From positions 1 through 53,901 of the forward strand of contig NZ_BCZE01000014.1 in NCBI RefSeq assembly GCF_001598555.1: a DNA stretch of 53,901 nucleotides, written 5' to 3'. Numbering within the stretch: position 1 is the stretch's first letter; each line of letters begins with the position of its first letter. Origin of the DNA: Novosphingobium rosa NBRC 15208 (lineage in GTDB: Bacteria > Pseudomonadota > Alphaproteobacteria > Sphingomonadales > Sphingomonadaceae). The notes below the pieces were generated by a model. It worked only from the letters and a program-made list of their open reading frames with translations. It ran no database searches and was not told the origin of the DNA. A program made the position numbers and the translations under genes. Shown piece after piece: positions 9,801 through 17,903 of this stretch.

Positions 9801-10384
9801 AAGGCGCGGTCGATCCTCCATTCCCGCCGGGCGCCGGGCGGGCTCAGGCGGCAAGGCGGGGTACGCTGATCCATGCGCTACTGGAACGCTTGCCGGATGT
9901 GGCGCCTGAGGTCCGCGCGGATGTGGCGGCGCGCTGGCTGCAGCGTCAGGCCGGCGATCTGGATGATTTGACGCGCGACAATCTGGCCAAAGCCGCGCTG
10001 GCGGTGGTGAATGATCCGCGCTGGGCTGATCTGTTCGCTCAGGAGGCGCTGGCCGAGGTGCCCATTGCCGCGCTGATCTCCACCGCCGCCGGGCCTCAGG
10101 CCGTGGCGGGTGTGATCGACCGGCTGGTGATCGCGCCCGACAGCATCAGGCTGGTGGATTACAAGACCGCGCGGCGACCTCCCATGGGGCTGGAGGATGT
10201 GCCCGTTGCCTCGTTGCGCCAGATGGCGGCCTATGTCGCCGCGCTGGAAAGCAGCTTTCCGGGCCGCCGCGTGGAGGCAGCCTTGCTCTACACCGAAGCC
10301 GCGCGCCTGATTGCTATCCCCCACGAGGTGATCGTTCAGCACAAAATTGCCTTGGGTCACAGGCAGCAAAGCTTCACCGCCTGA
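6869..10384 (+). CDS. addA: Double-strand break repair helicase AddA
   Basis: This is a 1171-residue UvrD-like superfamily 1 helicase fused to a nuclease. The Walker A motif is SASAGTGKTQ (residues 26-35), the Q/Ia region LCLTFTKAGATEMAARI follows, Walker B is LVDEAQDTNAAQW, and motif III reads VVGDYKQAIFGFQG. Helicase motifs V and VI are present as VMTVHGSKGLQAPIV and LLYVAMTRAEEAL. The C-terminal RecB-type nuclease shows GVIDRLV and RLVDYKTARRPP near residues 1085-1110. Length and architecture are those of alphaproteobacterial AddA. Its ATG at 6869 overlaps the addB stop (ATGA), consistent with a 1:1 complex made by coupled translation. Confidence 0.95.
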   Translation: MSEPAIHPLFGNQALAVNPAQTVWLSASAGTGKTQVLSARVLRLLLESDVRPEQILCLTFTKAGATEMAARINETLARWVRAEPARLALELQAIGADIGPETQGRARTLFAAVLDCPGGGLRIDTIHAFSQWLLAAFPQEAGLTPGTRPMEEQETVLLSRQVLADLLLDAENGGDEALSVALSDLSLRMGGDAALRWLMDCARARDLWIGPGAWMPPLDARVRQLLGLPADADDALVAALCADDAFDVRSLRAAMIANQQWKGKTGEKNANTIGDWLTADEAGRAVRIDDLWGVFFTQKGEPRASASLDKIDPDYPAHVLRVGEGIARVREAAALVALAEWLTPALALGRAYALAWDGAKAREGLIDFDDQIRSAAALLARADMADWIRYKMDRRFDHLLVDEAQDTNAAQWRIIDALTEEFFAGEGAKPDKARTLFVVGDYKQAIFGFQGTSPENFEEARGRVKRRMLGAADNAEALRDGPEPSRLTELGLEQSFRTAGAVLDFVDRAIEHVGHAAFGLGSAPEKHKGQARPGLVTLWRPVGQTSEDDVEGEEDEGGEGWLSRPEREMAERIARQVKDWLDSPGGFPLVKGKEPRRAHAGDVMVLVRKRGALAALIVARLHAAGVPVAGVDRLRLGAPLAVKDLVAALRFAAQPLDDLNLANLLVSPLVGWSQEQLLAHGYRAKGVHLWDHLRAATDAEPRAVLAHLLELLGKAEIRPVQAVLHWMLVGPWQGRKRLVARLGHEANDPIDELINAAHAYAASSTPSLVGFLNWFEAGDGELKREAGRADGLVRVMTVHGSKGLQAPIVILADATGNPEAGRGGALSLTDPMSLIGSDEPRRVPMPPLSREERLGRLAQAAEVAAKAEGEEHWRLLYVAMTRAEEALFIGGALGKRDKVPAPASWYARLAELFPADAWQDDTIWGASASHGGMPPSPVWQAETRSFDMGEALPGWASRTAPDEPTPPRPLAPSALGEEGAVDPPFPPGAGRAQAARRGTLIHALLERLPDVAPEVRADVAARWLQRQAGDLDDLTRDNLAKAALAVVNDPRWADLFAQEALAEVPIAALISTAAGPQAVAGVIDRLVIAPDSIRLVDYKTARRPPMGLEDVPVASLRQMAAYVAALESSFPGRRVEAALLYTEAARLIAIPHEVIVQHKIALGHRQQSFTA

Positions 10385-10443
10385 ACGCTTGTCAAACCGG
10401 GCATGCTTCCTAGATACATGCCAACGCATTTGGAGTTTTGATT

Positions 10444-10764
10444 ATGGCCACGATTACCGTCAGCGATTCGTCCTTCTCCACCGACGTGCTGGGCGCCGAC
10501 AAGCCCGTGCTCGTGGATTTCTGGGCCGACTGGTGCGGCCCCTGCAAGATGATTGCGCCCGCGCTGGAAGAGATCAGCGAGGAACTCGCCGACCAGATCA
10601 CCATCGCCAAGGTGGACATCATGGCCAACACCGACACCGCCAGCCAGTTCGGCGTGCAGTCGATCCCCTATCTGGTGCTGTTCAAGGACGGCAAGCCCGT
10701 CGCCCAGAAGCTGGGCGCGGCGCCCAAGGGCCAGCTCAAGGGCTGGATCGAGAGCGTTCTTTAA
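10444..10764 (+). CDS. trxA: Thioredoxin
   Basis: The 106-residue protein is a canonical cytoplasmic thioredoxin with the redox site WCGPCK (Cys31 and Cys34), the buried Asp in LVDFWADW, and the cis-Pro loop QSIPYLVLFKDG. It reduces protein disulphides using electrons from thioredoxin reductase. The ATG at 10444 has GGAG at 10432-10435, eight bases upstream; a TTG at 10438 would add two residues and is less well spaced. The 59-base gap after addA means it could be read from the long operon, from its own promoter, or both. A palindromic repeat lies 19 bases beyond the stop. Confidence 0.97.
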   Translation: MATITVSDSSFSTDVLGADKPVLVDFWADWCGPCKMIAPALEEISEELADQITIAKVDIMANTDTASQFGVQSIPYLVLFKDGKPVAQKLGAAPKGQLKGWIESVL

Positions 10765-10782
10765 GTTCGGAAGAAAGTGAAG

Positions 10783-10832
10783 TGCGAGGGGGTTACCCCC
10801 TCGCGCTCTCATAACGTCTTCCGACGATAGGG
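10783..10832 (+). repeat. Dispersed palindromic repeat, copy A
   Basis: The core at 10784-10804 is a perfect inverted repeat, arms GCGAGGGGGT and ACCCCCTCGC around a single T. It is followed by GCTCTCATAACGTCTTCC and GACGATAGGG. The same order of motifs occurs at 45339-45387 and, inverted, at 19101-19159. It sits just past trxA in a convergent junction, so it may form the 3' end of the trxA message, although no T-run follows it. Confidence 0.75.
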
Positions 10833-10883
10833 CAGGGGCACCGCATCGTGGCGCTCCCGGCTCTCCACCTGCGCAGTGCAAAG

Positions 10884-10943
10884 CGCCGCAGGCAACCAAT
10901 CCCAAATCGATAGAGTGGTGCCGGGCGTTTCCAGCCTGCGGCG
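10884..10943. repeat. Inverted repeat inside the trxA/IMPase junction
   Basis: Ten-base perfect arms CGCCGCAGGC (10884-10893) and GCCTGCGGCG (10934-10943) enclose a 40-base loop. The same arm core, GCGCCGCAGGC, appears in the larger inverted repeat at 45891-45949 in the other long convergent junction. No gene is visible in the 263 bases between trxA and the phosphatase gene. Confidence 0.6.
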
Positions 10944-10970
10944 AGGTTAGGCCTTTGGCCGAACCCATGG

Positions 10971-11016
10971 CGCAAGGTAGACATTAAAGGGAGCGCGAGG
11001 GCGATGGCCCTCGCAT
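10971..11016 (+). repeat. Dispersed palindromic repeat, copy B (right-end type)
   Basis: This 46-base stretch agrees with 45979-46024 at all positions but one. Its hairpin has arms GCGAGGGC (10995-11002) and GCCCTCGC (11007-11014) with loop GATG, followed on the plus strand by a T-rich run (ATTTTCTCTTTTCTT). Read on the minus strand it resembles copies A and D, with GAAAAGAGA before the stem and GCGCTCCC after it. It lies at the 3' end of the minus-strand phosphatase gene and could terminate plus-strand transcription. Confidence 0.8.
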
Positions 11017-11027
11017 TTTCTCTTTTC

Positions 11028-11840
11028 TTAAATCCCTGCAATCCTGCCAGCCAGTTCTTCCCACAAGGCGGGAGAGGCAGCCCCGATCAGCCCCTTGCGA
11101 TCATCATCGACACGATAGGGCGAGCCATCGAAGCGCGCCGCCTTGCCACCGGCCTCGTTGAGGAACAGCACCCCGGCGGCATGATCCCAGGCCAGCGTGC
11201 GCTCGAACAGCGAGACATCGTTCACGCCCAGAGCCAAACGCGGGTATTGCTCGGCAGCGCAGCGGGGCACATCGACCACGGTGTAATGCGGCGCGATATG
11301 CGTTTGGATCGCGGCGCGGCGGTCCGGGTCGGCGAAGATCAGCGAGAGGGCCGCGACCGGAGGCACCGTGCCGGTGGGCTTGGCCATCAAGCGCTCGCCG
11401 TTGAGAAAGGCGCCTTCGCCGCGGCGGGCGTGGCAGAAGCGGCCCGAGAGCACATCGTAGATCCAGCCGCCGATGGTCTCGCCGCCCTGGGCCAGCGCGA
11501 TCAGGATGCCGAAGGGCGGGCGACCATGGGCGAAATTGTTGGTGCCATCCAGAGGGTCGATGATCCAGCACAGCTCCTCGCCAAGGCGGGCCATGATGGC
11601 GGGGTCGGCGTGGGCGGCTTCCTCGCCCACAATGGCGGCTTCGGGCAGGATCTTGGCGAGGCCTTCGGACAGGATCGCCTCGCTTTCCTTGTCGGCGATG
11701 GTGACGAGGTCGTCATGGGCCTTTTCCACGATCTCGCTGGCGGCCAGATGCTGGTAGCGCGGGCGGATGGCGCGCTCTGCGGCATCGGCCATCACGGTGT
11801 AGACGGCTTCGGTCAGCGGATCGTTGATGGGCTTGGTCAT
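11028..11840 (-). CDS. Inositol monophosphatase family protein
   Basis: The 270-residue protein carries the lithium-sensitive phosphatase metal site: GEEAAH, then WIIDPLDGTNNFAHG, then the second signature WDHAAGVLFLNEAGGKAARFDG. Members hydrolyse inositol-1-phosphate, histidinol phosphate or 3'-phosphoadenosine-5'-phosphate with two or three Mg ions. The sequence alone does not settle which, so no symbol is given. It is the last gene of an apparent argJ-GST-phosphatase operon, eight bases after the GST stop. A dispersed palindromic repeat begins 11 bases beyond its stop codon. Confidence 0.9.
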   Translation of the reverse strand: MTKPINDPLTEAVYTVMADAAERAIRPRYQHLAASEIVEKAHDDLVTIADKESEAILSEGLAKILPEAAIVGEEAAHADPAIMARLGEELCWIIDPLDGTNNFAHGRPPFGILIALAQGGETIGGWIYDVLSGRFCHARRGEGAFLNGERLMAKPTGTVPPVAALSLIFADPDRRAAIQTHIAPHYTVVDVPRCAAEQYPRLALGVNDVSLFERTLAWDHAAGVLFLNEAGGKAARFDGSPYRVDDDRKGLIGAASPALWEELAGRIAGI

Positions 11841-11848
11841 GGCGGCTT

Positions 11849-12454
11849 TCAGGTAAGCGGAATTGTGACGTATTTAAAGCCGGGGCGCAGCTTCAGCTTT
11901 TCGTACCAGGCGCGGACGTGTGGGGTCTCGATGCGGTCGAGCCCCAGCGTGAGCCAGGTGTGGGTGTAGGTGCCCATGGGAATGTCGGCGATGCCGAAGT
12001 CCTTGCCGGAAAGCCATTCCTGAGAGGCCAGGGTCTCTTCCAGAATGGCCATCATCGCGCTGGTGGCCTGCGCGCCTTTTTCAACCTTGGCCTTGTCGCG
12101 CTCACCTTCGGGCACGCGGACCATCTGGAGGAAGGCCTCGCGCTGGGCATCGGCGAACTGGAACTGCCAGTCCATCCAGCGGTCCGCTTTGGCGCGGGTT
12201 TGCGTATCGCCGCTCCACAGGTGGCGGGCGTGCTGGTCGGCGATGTAGCGCAGGATGGCGTTCGATTCCCAAAGGGTGAAATCGCCATCCTGTATGGTGG
12301 GGACCAGACGGTTGGGGTTCATCGCCAGATACTCGGGCGTGTAGCCGAACTGGCCACCTATATCGTGGCGTTCCCATTCAAGGCCCGCCTCGACAGTGGC
12401 CCAGACCACTTTCTTCACATTATGCGAGTTGAGGCGCCCCCAGATGGTGAACAT
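11849..12454 (-). CDS. Glutathione S-transferase family protein
   Basis: This 201-residue protein has the two-domain GST layout. The thioredoxin-fold N-terminus starts MFTIWGRLNSHNVKKVVWA, with the cis-Pro segment NRLVPTIQDGDFTLWESNAILRYIA (Glu-Ser for binding the gamma-glutamyl part of glutathione), and an all-helical C-terminal domain follows from about residue 85. The catalytic residue is probably the Asn/Ser around position 9-10, as in beta/theta-like bacterial GSTs. It lies six bases after argJ and eight before the phosphatase gene, all on the minus strand. Its substrate cannot be told. Confidence 0.9.
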   Translation of the reverse strand: MFTIWGRLNSHNVKKVVWATVEAGLEWERHDIGGQFGYTPEYLAMNPNRLVPTIQDGDFTLWESNAILRYIADQHARHLWSGDTQTRAKADRWMDWQFQFADAQREAFLQMVRVPEGERDKAKVEKGAQATSAMMAILEETLASQEWLSGKDFGIADIPMGTYTHTWLTLGLDRIETPHVRAWYEKLKLRPGFKYVTIPLT

Positions 12455-12460
12455 GGCGCG

Positions 12461-13687
12461 TCAGCTCCGGTAATCGGCGTTGATCGAGATGTAGCCATGC
12501 GTCAGGTCGCAGGTCCACACGGTGGCCGTGCCTTCGCCCAGGCCAAGATCGACGGTGATGTCGATGTCCGTGCCGCGCAGATGCTCGGCGACGGGGGCTT
12601 CGTCGTAATCGGCCAGCGGCTGGCCGTCCTTGGCGGCCCAGATGCCGCCGAAGCCGATGGAAAGCTTGTCGCGGTCGGCGGGTTCGCCCGCCTTGCCCAC
12701 GGCCATGACGATGCGGCCCCAATTGGCGTCCTGCCCGGCGATGGCGGTCTTCACCAGCGGTGAGTTGGCAATGGCGAGGCCCACCTTGCGGGCGCTGACA
12801 TCGCTAACGGCGCCGCTGACGGTGACGGCGATGAACTTCTGCGCGCCCTCGCCATCCTTCACCACCAGATGGGAAAGCTGGCGGCAGATGTCCTTCAGCG
12901 CGGCGGCGAAGGCATCGGCGCCTTGGGTGTTTTCATCCTCGATGAGGTCGTTGCCCGCCTTGCCGGTGGCGAAGGCCATCACCGTGTCGCTGGTCGAGGT
13001 GTCGGAATCCACTGTGATGCAGTTGAAGGTTTCGTCGGCGGCCTGGCTCAGCAGCTTTTGCAGGAAGGCCGGGTGAATCGCGGCGTCGGTGAAGATATAG
13101 CCCAGCATGGTGGCCATATCGGGCGCGATCATGCCGCTGCCCTTGATGATGGCGCTGAAGTTCACCGTCTTGCCGCCCACGATGGCGCTGGCGGTGGCGC
13201 CCTTGGCAAAGGTGTCGGTGGTGCCGATGGTGTTGGCGGCATCTTCCCACGAGCAAGGCGCGGCCGTCAGGGCGGCGGCCACGCCTGCCTGCGCCTTGTC
13301 CTTGGGCAGGGGCACGCCGATCACGCCGGTGGAGGAGACGAAAACTTCCTCTTTCGCGCAGCCCAGATGCGCGGCGACCTGATCCATGATCTGCTCGACC
13401 GCCTCGCGCCCGCGATAGCCGGTGAAGGCATTGGAATTGCCGGCATTGACGATCAGCGCGCGGGCGGACCCTTGCGCCACGTTCTGCCGACCCAGCTCGA
13501 CTTCGGAGGAGCAGCAGATGTTGCGGGTGAACACGCCCGCCACGGATGTGCCTTCCGCCAGTTCGACATAGGTGAGGTCGCAGCGGTCCCAGGCCTTGTA
13601 CTGCGCGCGGGCGACGCGCGGTGTTGCCCCGGCAATCGCGGGCAGGGCAGGGAAGGGCGAGGCGAGCGGAGAGATGGCGTGACTCAT
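12461..13687 (-). CDS. argJ: Bifunctional glutamate N-acetyltransferase / amino-acid acetyltransferase ArgJ
   Basis: ArgJ moves the acetyl group from N-acetylornithine to glutamate in cyclic arginine biosynthesis and, if bifunctional, also acetylates glutamate from acetyl-CoA. The 408-residue proprotein contains the self-cleavage site MATMLGYIFTDA: Ala192/Thr193, with Thr193 becoming the N-terminal nucleophile of the beta chain. The N-terminal part shows GVFTRN, NAGNSNAFTG and the oxyanion-hole STGVIGVPLP. The frame stays open to 13927, but I place the start at the ATG at 13687 (MSHAISPLASPF), which gives the usual ArgJ length; the extra 80 residues are low-complexity and would nearly reach the divergent gene. 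First gene of a three-gene operon. Confidence 0.95.
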   Translation of the reverse strand: MSHAISPLASPFPALPAIAGATPRVARAQYKAWDRCDLTYVELAEGTSVAGVFTRNICCSSEVELGRQNVAQGSARALIVNAGNSNAFTGYRGREAVEQIMDQVAAHLGCAKEEVFVSSTGVIGVPLPKDKAQAGVAAALTAAPCSWEDAANTIGTTDTFAKGATASAIVGGKTVNFSAIIKGSGMIAPDMATMLGYIFTDAAIHPAFLQKLLSQAADETFNCITVDSDTSTSDTVMAFATGKAGNDLIEDENTQGADAFAAALKDICRQLSHLVVKDGEGAQKFIAVTVSGAVSDVSARKVGLAIANSPLVKTAIAGQDANWGRIVMAVGKAGEPADRDKLSIGFGGIWAAKDGQPLADYDEAPVAEHLRGTDIDITVDLGLGEGTATVWTCDLTHGYISINADYRS

Positions 13688-13790
13688 GCGCAGCGGGGTA
13701 GCGCAGCGGTGTGACAGGTCAAGGGCGGATGGGCTGGTTGCGGGCAGGATCAAGCTCTTGTAATCTGACCACGGGATAGGAGACCGGGCG

Positions 13791-14681
13791 ATGCTTTGGT
13801 TGATGATGATGGCGCAGGCGATGCCTTTGGCTGTTCCGGCGGAGCGTGCCATGCGGGCGGACCGTTCGGAGCCGGTGCCTCGCGCGGCATCACCAGTCAC
13901 GGCGGGCGTGACCCCCGCCTTGGTCACTGTTCCTCTGGTTATGCCGCCCTCAACCCTGCCGCATGGGCCGGTGCCGGTGGTGCGTCAGGCAGGCTGGATC
14001 AGGGCCAGCGATTATCCGGCCGTTGCCCTGATGAAGCATGAGCAGGGTTCCACCGGCTTTGTCCTCTCGGTGAACAGCCGGGGTGAGGTGAGTGATTGTG
14101 TGGTTGCGGCTTCCAGCGGATCGCCCACGCTGGATCATGTGGCGTGTGGCCTGCTGTGGGAAAGGGCGGCCTTTACGCCCGCGCTCGACGGGCAGGGGAG
14201 GCCGGTGGCCGGAATCTATGTCAGCTGGGTCAACTGGATTCTTCTCGGCGTGGCGCGCCCGCCTTTGCCGGTGAGGGTGCCGCCGCGAGGCAGACCTTGC
14301 CCTGTGCCGGACGGGCAGGCGCCTGGGCCTGCTTCCTGCCGCAGCATTGCCCCGGCAGCGGCCATGACGAGCCCGCTTCCCACCCCGGCGAGCCCGCCTG
14401 TCCCGCTCAACAAGGGCCAGTGGATCACGCCCGAGGACTATCCATCGCAGGCGCTGCGCAAGGGTGAGGGGGGCACGGTCGGCTACCGGCTGGTGATCGC
14501 TGCCGATGGCCGGGTGGAGGGTTGCACCGTCACCGCGTCGAGTGGATCGGATGAGCTGGATGCGGCCACCTGCTCCTATCTGTCGCGCCGGGCCATCTTC
14601 ACCCCGGCACGCGATGCGGCGAGCAGGCCGGTGAGGGCCGCCTATGCATCGCATATGGCATGGACCGTGACGAAGAACTAA
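13791..14681 (+). CDS. Secreted protein with two tandem TonB C-terminal-like domains
   Basis: The 296-residue product begins with a short hydrophobic, Met-rich leader (MLWLMMMAQAMPLAVPA) that looks like a signal peptide; no long membrane anchor follows. Two copies of a TonB-C-like module lie at about residues 69-149 and 211-291. Both share W-I-x(3)-DYP-x(2)-AL, then G-x-V-x(2)-C, ASSGS, LD, and RA-x-FTPA near the end. Each has two Cys 16 residues apart (103/119 and 245/261), perhaps a disulphide in each module. A Pro/Ala-rich linker separates them. TonB-C domains normally contact TonB boxes of outer-membrane receptors; here there is no inner-membrane helix, so an energy-transducing role is doubtful. 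AGGAG at 13778-13782 supports the start. Confidence 0.75.
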   Translation: MLWLMMMAQAMPLAVPAERAMRADRSEPVPRAASPVTAGVTPALVTVPLVMPPSTLPHGPVPVVRQAGWIRASDYPAVALMKHEQGSTGFVLSVNSRGEVSDCVVAASSGSPTLDHVACGLLWERAAFTPALDGQGRPVAGIYVSWVNWILLGVARPPLPVRVPPRGRPCPVPDGQAPGPASCRSIAPAAAMTSPLPTPASPPVPLNKGQWITPEDYPSQALRKGEGGTVGYRLVIAADGRVEGCTVTASSGSDELDAATCSYLSRRAIFTPARDAASRPVRAAYASHMAWTVTKN

Positions 14682-14737
14682 TCCGGGCAAGCAGGTCTGG
14701 ACGCGCGCAATCGGCCTGCCTATATCACGGTCCCAAC

Positions 14738-15013
14738 ATGATCCGCATGCTGCTCACCTTTCTGGCTTTGATGTCCGGGCTGGCCGCCTCTGGCGCGCCG
14801 ACGCTTGCCCAGGCGATGGAGCCGCGCGCGGTGGTGGCATCCGGGCGTTACATCACGCCGGGCGCCGCGCGCGTTTCGGACCATGTGGTGGCCCATGGCC
14901 GCGCCATGACGCGCCCCGCGCAGCCGGCCCTTGTGGCCGCGCGCCTCTTTACGCCAGCCCCCGCGCCCATGGTGGCCCCGGTGCTGGTTGGGATTGAGCG
15001 CGCCCGCGAGTAA
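14738..15013 (+). CDS. Small secreted protein of unknown function
   Basis: The frame from ATG 14738 codes for 91 residues. Residues 1-25 (MIRMLLTFLALMSGLAASGAP and on to TLAQA) form a clear Sec signal peptide with an AQA cleavage site. The mature part of about 66 residues is Ala/Pro/Val-rich with no Cys and no motif I recognise. A GTG- or ATG-led extension from 14660 would overlap the preceding gene and hide the signal peptide, so I rejected it. It lies 56 bases after the double TonB-C gene and 104 before secA. It may be an envelope protein, but I cannot assign a role. Confidence 0.5.
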   Translation: MIRMLLTFLALMSGLAASGAPTLAQAMEPRAVVASGRYITPGAARVSDHVVAHGRAMTRPAQPALVAARLFTPAPAPMVAPVLVGIERARE

Positions 15014-15117
15014 GACGCGGCGCCTTTTCCCTTTCTCAAGCATTTATGCCGCAGACGCGCGCGTGAACATCCACGCCGCCGCGGCCATGACCGACCTTTC
15101 ATTTCAGGAAAAATTGC

Positions 15118-17886
15118 ATGTTTCAGGCCCTTGCCAAGTCTCTCTTCGGCTCGTCCAACGACCGTTATGTGAAGTCGCTCGACAAGACGGTGCAGAAGAT
15201 CGCGGCCTTCGAAGGCGCCGTGCAGCAGCTGTCGGACGAGGAATTGCGCGGCCAGACCGACCGCTTCCGCGCCATGCTGGCCGAGGGCAAGACGCTTGAC
15301 GATATCCTGCCCGAAGCCTTCGCCACCGTGCGCGAGGCCTCGACCCGCTGCATGGGCATGCGCCATTTCGATGTGCAGATGATCGGCGGCATGGTGCTGC
15401 ACCGTGGCGAGATCGCCGAAATGCGCACCGGTGAGGGCAAGACGCTGGTTGCCACGCTGGCTGTTTATCTGAACGCGCTGGAGGGCAAGGGCGTCCACGT
15501 TGTGACCGTGAACGACTATCTGGCCAAGCGCGACGCTGAAACCATGGGCGTGCTTTACAACTTCCTGGGCCTGACCGTGGGCACCATCGTCCCCAATCTG
15601 GACGAAATGGAGCGCCGCGCCGCCTACAATTGCGACATCACCTACGCCACCAACAACGAACTCGGCTTCGACTATCTGCGCGACAATATGAAGCACTCGC
15701 GTGATCAGATGGTCCACCGCGCCTTCAACTACGCCATCGTCGATGAAGTCGATTCGATCCTGATCGACGAGGCGCGCACACCGCTCATCATCTCGGGCCC
15801 CACCGACGACAAGAGCGACCTCTATCTGGCCGTCGATGCCATCGTGAAGAACCTCAACCCCGAGGATTACGAGGCCGACGAAAAGACCAAGAACATCACC
15901 TTCACCGAGGACGGCATCGAGCGTGCCGAGCGTCTGCTGGAGGAAGCCGGTCTGCTGGAAGGCAGCAATCTCTACGACATCGAGAACACGCAGGTCGTCC
16001 ATCACCTCGACCAGGCCCTGAAGGGCAATGTGATGTTCAAGCGCGACATCGACTACATCGTGAAGGACGGCAAGGTCATCATCATCGATGAGTTCACCGG
16101 CCGCATGATGGATGGGCGCCGCTGGTCCAACGGCCTGCATCAGGCGGTGGAGGCGAAGGAAGGCGTCCGCATCGAGCCGGAGAACCAGACCATGGCCTCG
16201 ATCACCTTCCAGAACTATTTCCGCATGTATCCCAAGCTGTGCGGCATGACCGGCACGGCGGCCACCGAAGCGCCCGAATTCTTCGACATTTACAAGATGA
16301 ATGTGGTGACCATCCCCACCAACGTGCCGGTGCAGCGCATCGACGAGGAGGATGAGTTCTACAAGAACACGAACGACAAATTCGCCGCCATCGCCCGCCT
16401 GATCCGCGAGAAGAACGAGATCGGCCAGCCGGTGCTGGTGGGCACGGTCTCGATCGAGAAGTCGGAACTGCTCAGCGAATTCCTCAAGGCCGAGGGGGTG
16501 AAGCACAATGTGCTCAACGCCCGTTTCCACGAAATGGAAGCCCATATCGTGGCGCAGGCCGGCAGCCTTGGCGCGGTGACCATCGCCACCAACATGGCGG
16601 GTCGCGGTACGGACATCAAGCTGGGCGGCAACCTTGAGTTCCGCATTGAGGACGAGCTGCGCGATCTGCCCGAGGGGCCGGAGCGCGAGGCGCGCATCGC
16701 CGCCATCAAGGCCGAGATCGATGCCGAGAAGGAGCAGGTGCTGACCGCCGGCGGCCTCTGCGTGATCGGCACCGAGCGCCACGAAAGTCGCCGCATCGAC
16801 AACCAGCTGCGCGGCCGTTCGGGCCGTCAGGGTGACCCGGGGCTCTCGAAGTTCTACCTCTGCCTGGAGGACGATCTGCTGCGCATCTTTGGGCCGGACA
16901 CGATGTTCTCGCGCATGATGAACAGCAATCTGGCCGATGGTGAGGCGATCGGCTCCAAGTGGCTGTCCAAGGCCATTGAGCAGGCGCAGAAGAAGGTCGA
17001 GGCGCGCAACTACGACATCCGCAAGCAGGTCGTGGAATACGACGATGTGATGAACGACCAGCGCAAGGTCATCTACGAGCAGCGCGCCGACATCATGGAT
17101 GCCGAGGCGCTGGACGATGTGGTGCTGGATATGCGTCATGAGACGGTGAATGCGCTGGTCGCCACCGCTTGCCCGCATGGCTCTTACCCCGAGCAGTGGA
17201 ACTTTGAGGGGCTGCGCGAGCAGGCCTTCGCCACGCTGGGCCTTGAGTTGCCGCTGGACGCATGGATGGAAGAGGACGGCATCGAGCCCCAGACCATTGA
17301 GGAGCGCGTGCAGACGCTGGTCGATGAGAAGATGGCGGCCAAGGTTGCCGCCAACGATCCGGCCATCTGGCAGCAGGTGGAAAAGAGCGTGCTGTTGGAG
17401 CGCCTCGACCATTACTGGAAGGAGCATCTGGCCACGCTGGACGCGCTGCGTCAGGTGGTGTTCCTGCGTGCCTATGCCCAGAAGACGCCGATCAACGAAT
17501 ACAAGCAGGAAGCCTTCGGCCTGTTCGAGCGCATGCTCGATACCATCCGCGAGGATGTGACGCGCATCCTGTGCACCGCCGAAATCCAGTTCGGCCAGCC
17601 TGCCGCGCCCGAGCTGCCGCAGCTGCCCGATTTCCTGACCAATCTGGATGATTTGGGTGCCGACGGCTTCGGTGGTGTGAGCCCGGCGCCTGCCGGTTCG
17701 CCCTTCTCGGCCGATGCGCTGCTGGCCAGCGGCTTTGGCGCGGGCGTGGCGGCGGGGTCGCTGTCGGCTGGCGAGCCGGGGCAGCCTCAGGGCGATCCCT
17801 ATGCGCATATGGGTCTGAACCGTAATGCGCTGTGCCCTTGCGGCTCGGGGCAAAAGTACAAGCATTGCCACGGCGCGGTGGTCTGA
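15118..17886 (+). CDS. secA: Preprotein translocase motor ATPase SecA
   Basis: SecA drives post-translational export of unfolded preproteins through SecYEG. The 922-residue protein has all landmarks: Walker [10 protein letters not shown] (residues 102-110), the DEAD-type Walker [19 protein letters not shown] near 208, the preprotein-binding region, the second nucleotide-binding fold with [14 protein letters not shown] and [10 protein letters not shown], and the C-terminal zinc finger [16 protein letters not shown] that binds SecB. Length is normal for Alphaproteobacteria. AGGA lies just before ATG 15118. It is flanked upstream by two small secreted-protein genes in the same direction. Confidence 0.98.
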   Translation: MFQALAKSLFGSSNDRYVKSLDKTVQKIAAFEGAVQQLSDEELRGQTDRFRAMLAEGKTLDDILPEAFATVREASTRCMGMRHFDVQMIGGMVLHRGEIAEMRTGEGKTLVATLAVYLNALEGKGVHVVTVNDYLAKRDAETMGVLYNFLGLTVGTIVPNLDEMERRAAYNCDITYATNNELGFDYLRDNMKHSRDQMVHRAFNYAIVDEVDSILIDEARTPLIISGPTDDKSDLYLAVDAIVKNLNPEDYEADEKTKNITFTEDGIERAERLLEEAGLLEGSNLYDIENTQVVHHLDQALKGNVMFKRDIDYIVKDGKVIIIDEFTGRMMDGRRWSNGLHQAVEAKEGVRIEPENQTMASITFQNYFRMYPKLCGMTGTAATEAPEFFDIYKMNVVTIPTNVPVQRIDEEDEFYKNTNDKFAAIARLIREKNEIGQPVLVGTVSIEKSELLSEFLKAEGVKHNVLNARFHEMEAHIVAQAGSLGAVTIATNMAGRGTDIKLGGNLEFRIEDELRDLPEGPEREARIAAIKAEIDAEKEQVLTAGGLCVIGTERHESRRIDNQLRGRSGRQGDPGLSKFYLCLEDDLLRIFGPDTMFSRMMNSNLADGEAIGSKWLSKAIEQAQKKVEARNYDIRKQVVEYDDVMNDQRKVIYEQRADIMDAEALDDVVLDMRHETVNALVATACPHGSYPEQWNFEGLREQAFATLGLELPLDAWMEEDGIEPQTIEERVQTLVDEKMAAKVAANDPAIWQQVEKSVLLERLDHYWKEHLATLDALRQVVFLRAYAQKTPINEYKQEAFGLFERMLDTIREDVTRILCTAEIQFGQPAAPELPQLPDFLTNLDDLGADGFGGVSPAPAGSPFSADALLASGFGAGVAAGSLSAGEPGQPQGDPYAHMGLNRNALCPCGSGQKYKHCHGAVV

Positions 17887-17887
17887 G

Positions 17888-17903
17888 GCGAGGGCCGCCT
17901 CGC
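17888..17903 (+). terminator. Hairpin after secA
   Basis: GCGAGG and CCTCGC pair around a GCCG loop, beginning two bases past the secA stop codon. There is no U-run, so termination strength is uncertain. The stem is a shortened relative of the GCGAGGG/CCCTCGC stem seen in the dispersed repeats. Confidence 0.5.

Noticed and set aside
10783..11016. CRISPR-like array in the repeat-bearing junctions
   Set aside because: The repeats are not regularly spaced direct copies with unique spacers, are in mixed orientation, and no cas gene is nearby.
13688..13927. Eighty-residue N-terminal extension of ArgJ
   Set aside because: ArgJ begins with the family-typical PFPALPAIAG segment just after ATG 13687, and the extension would reach into the divergent gene.
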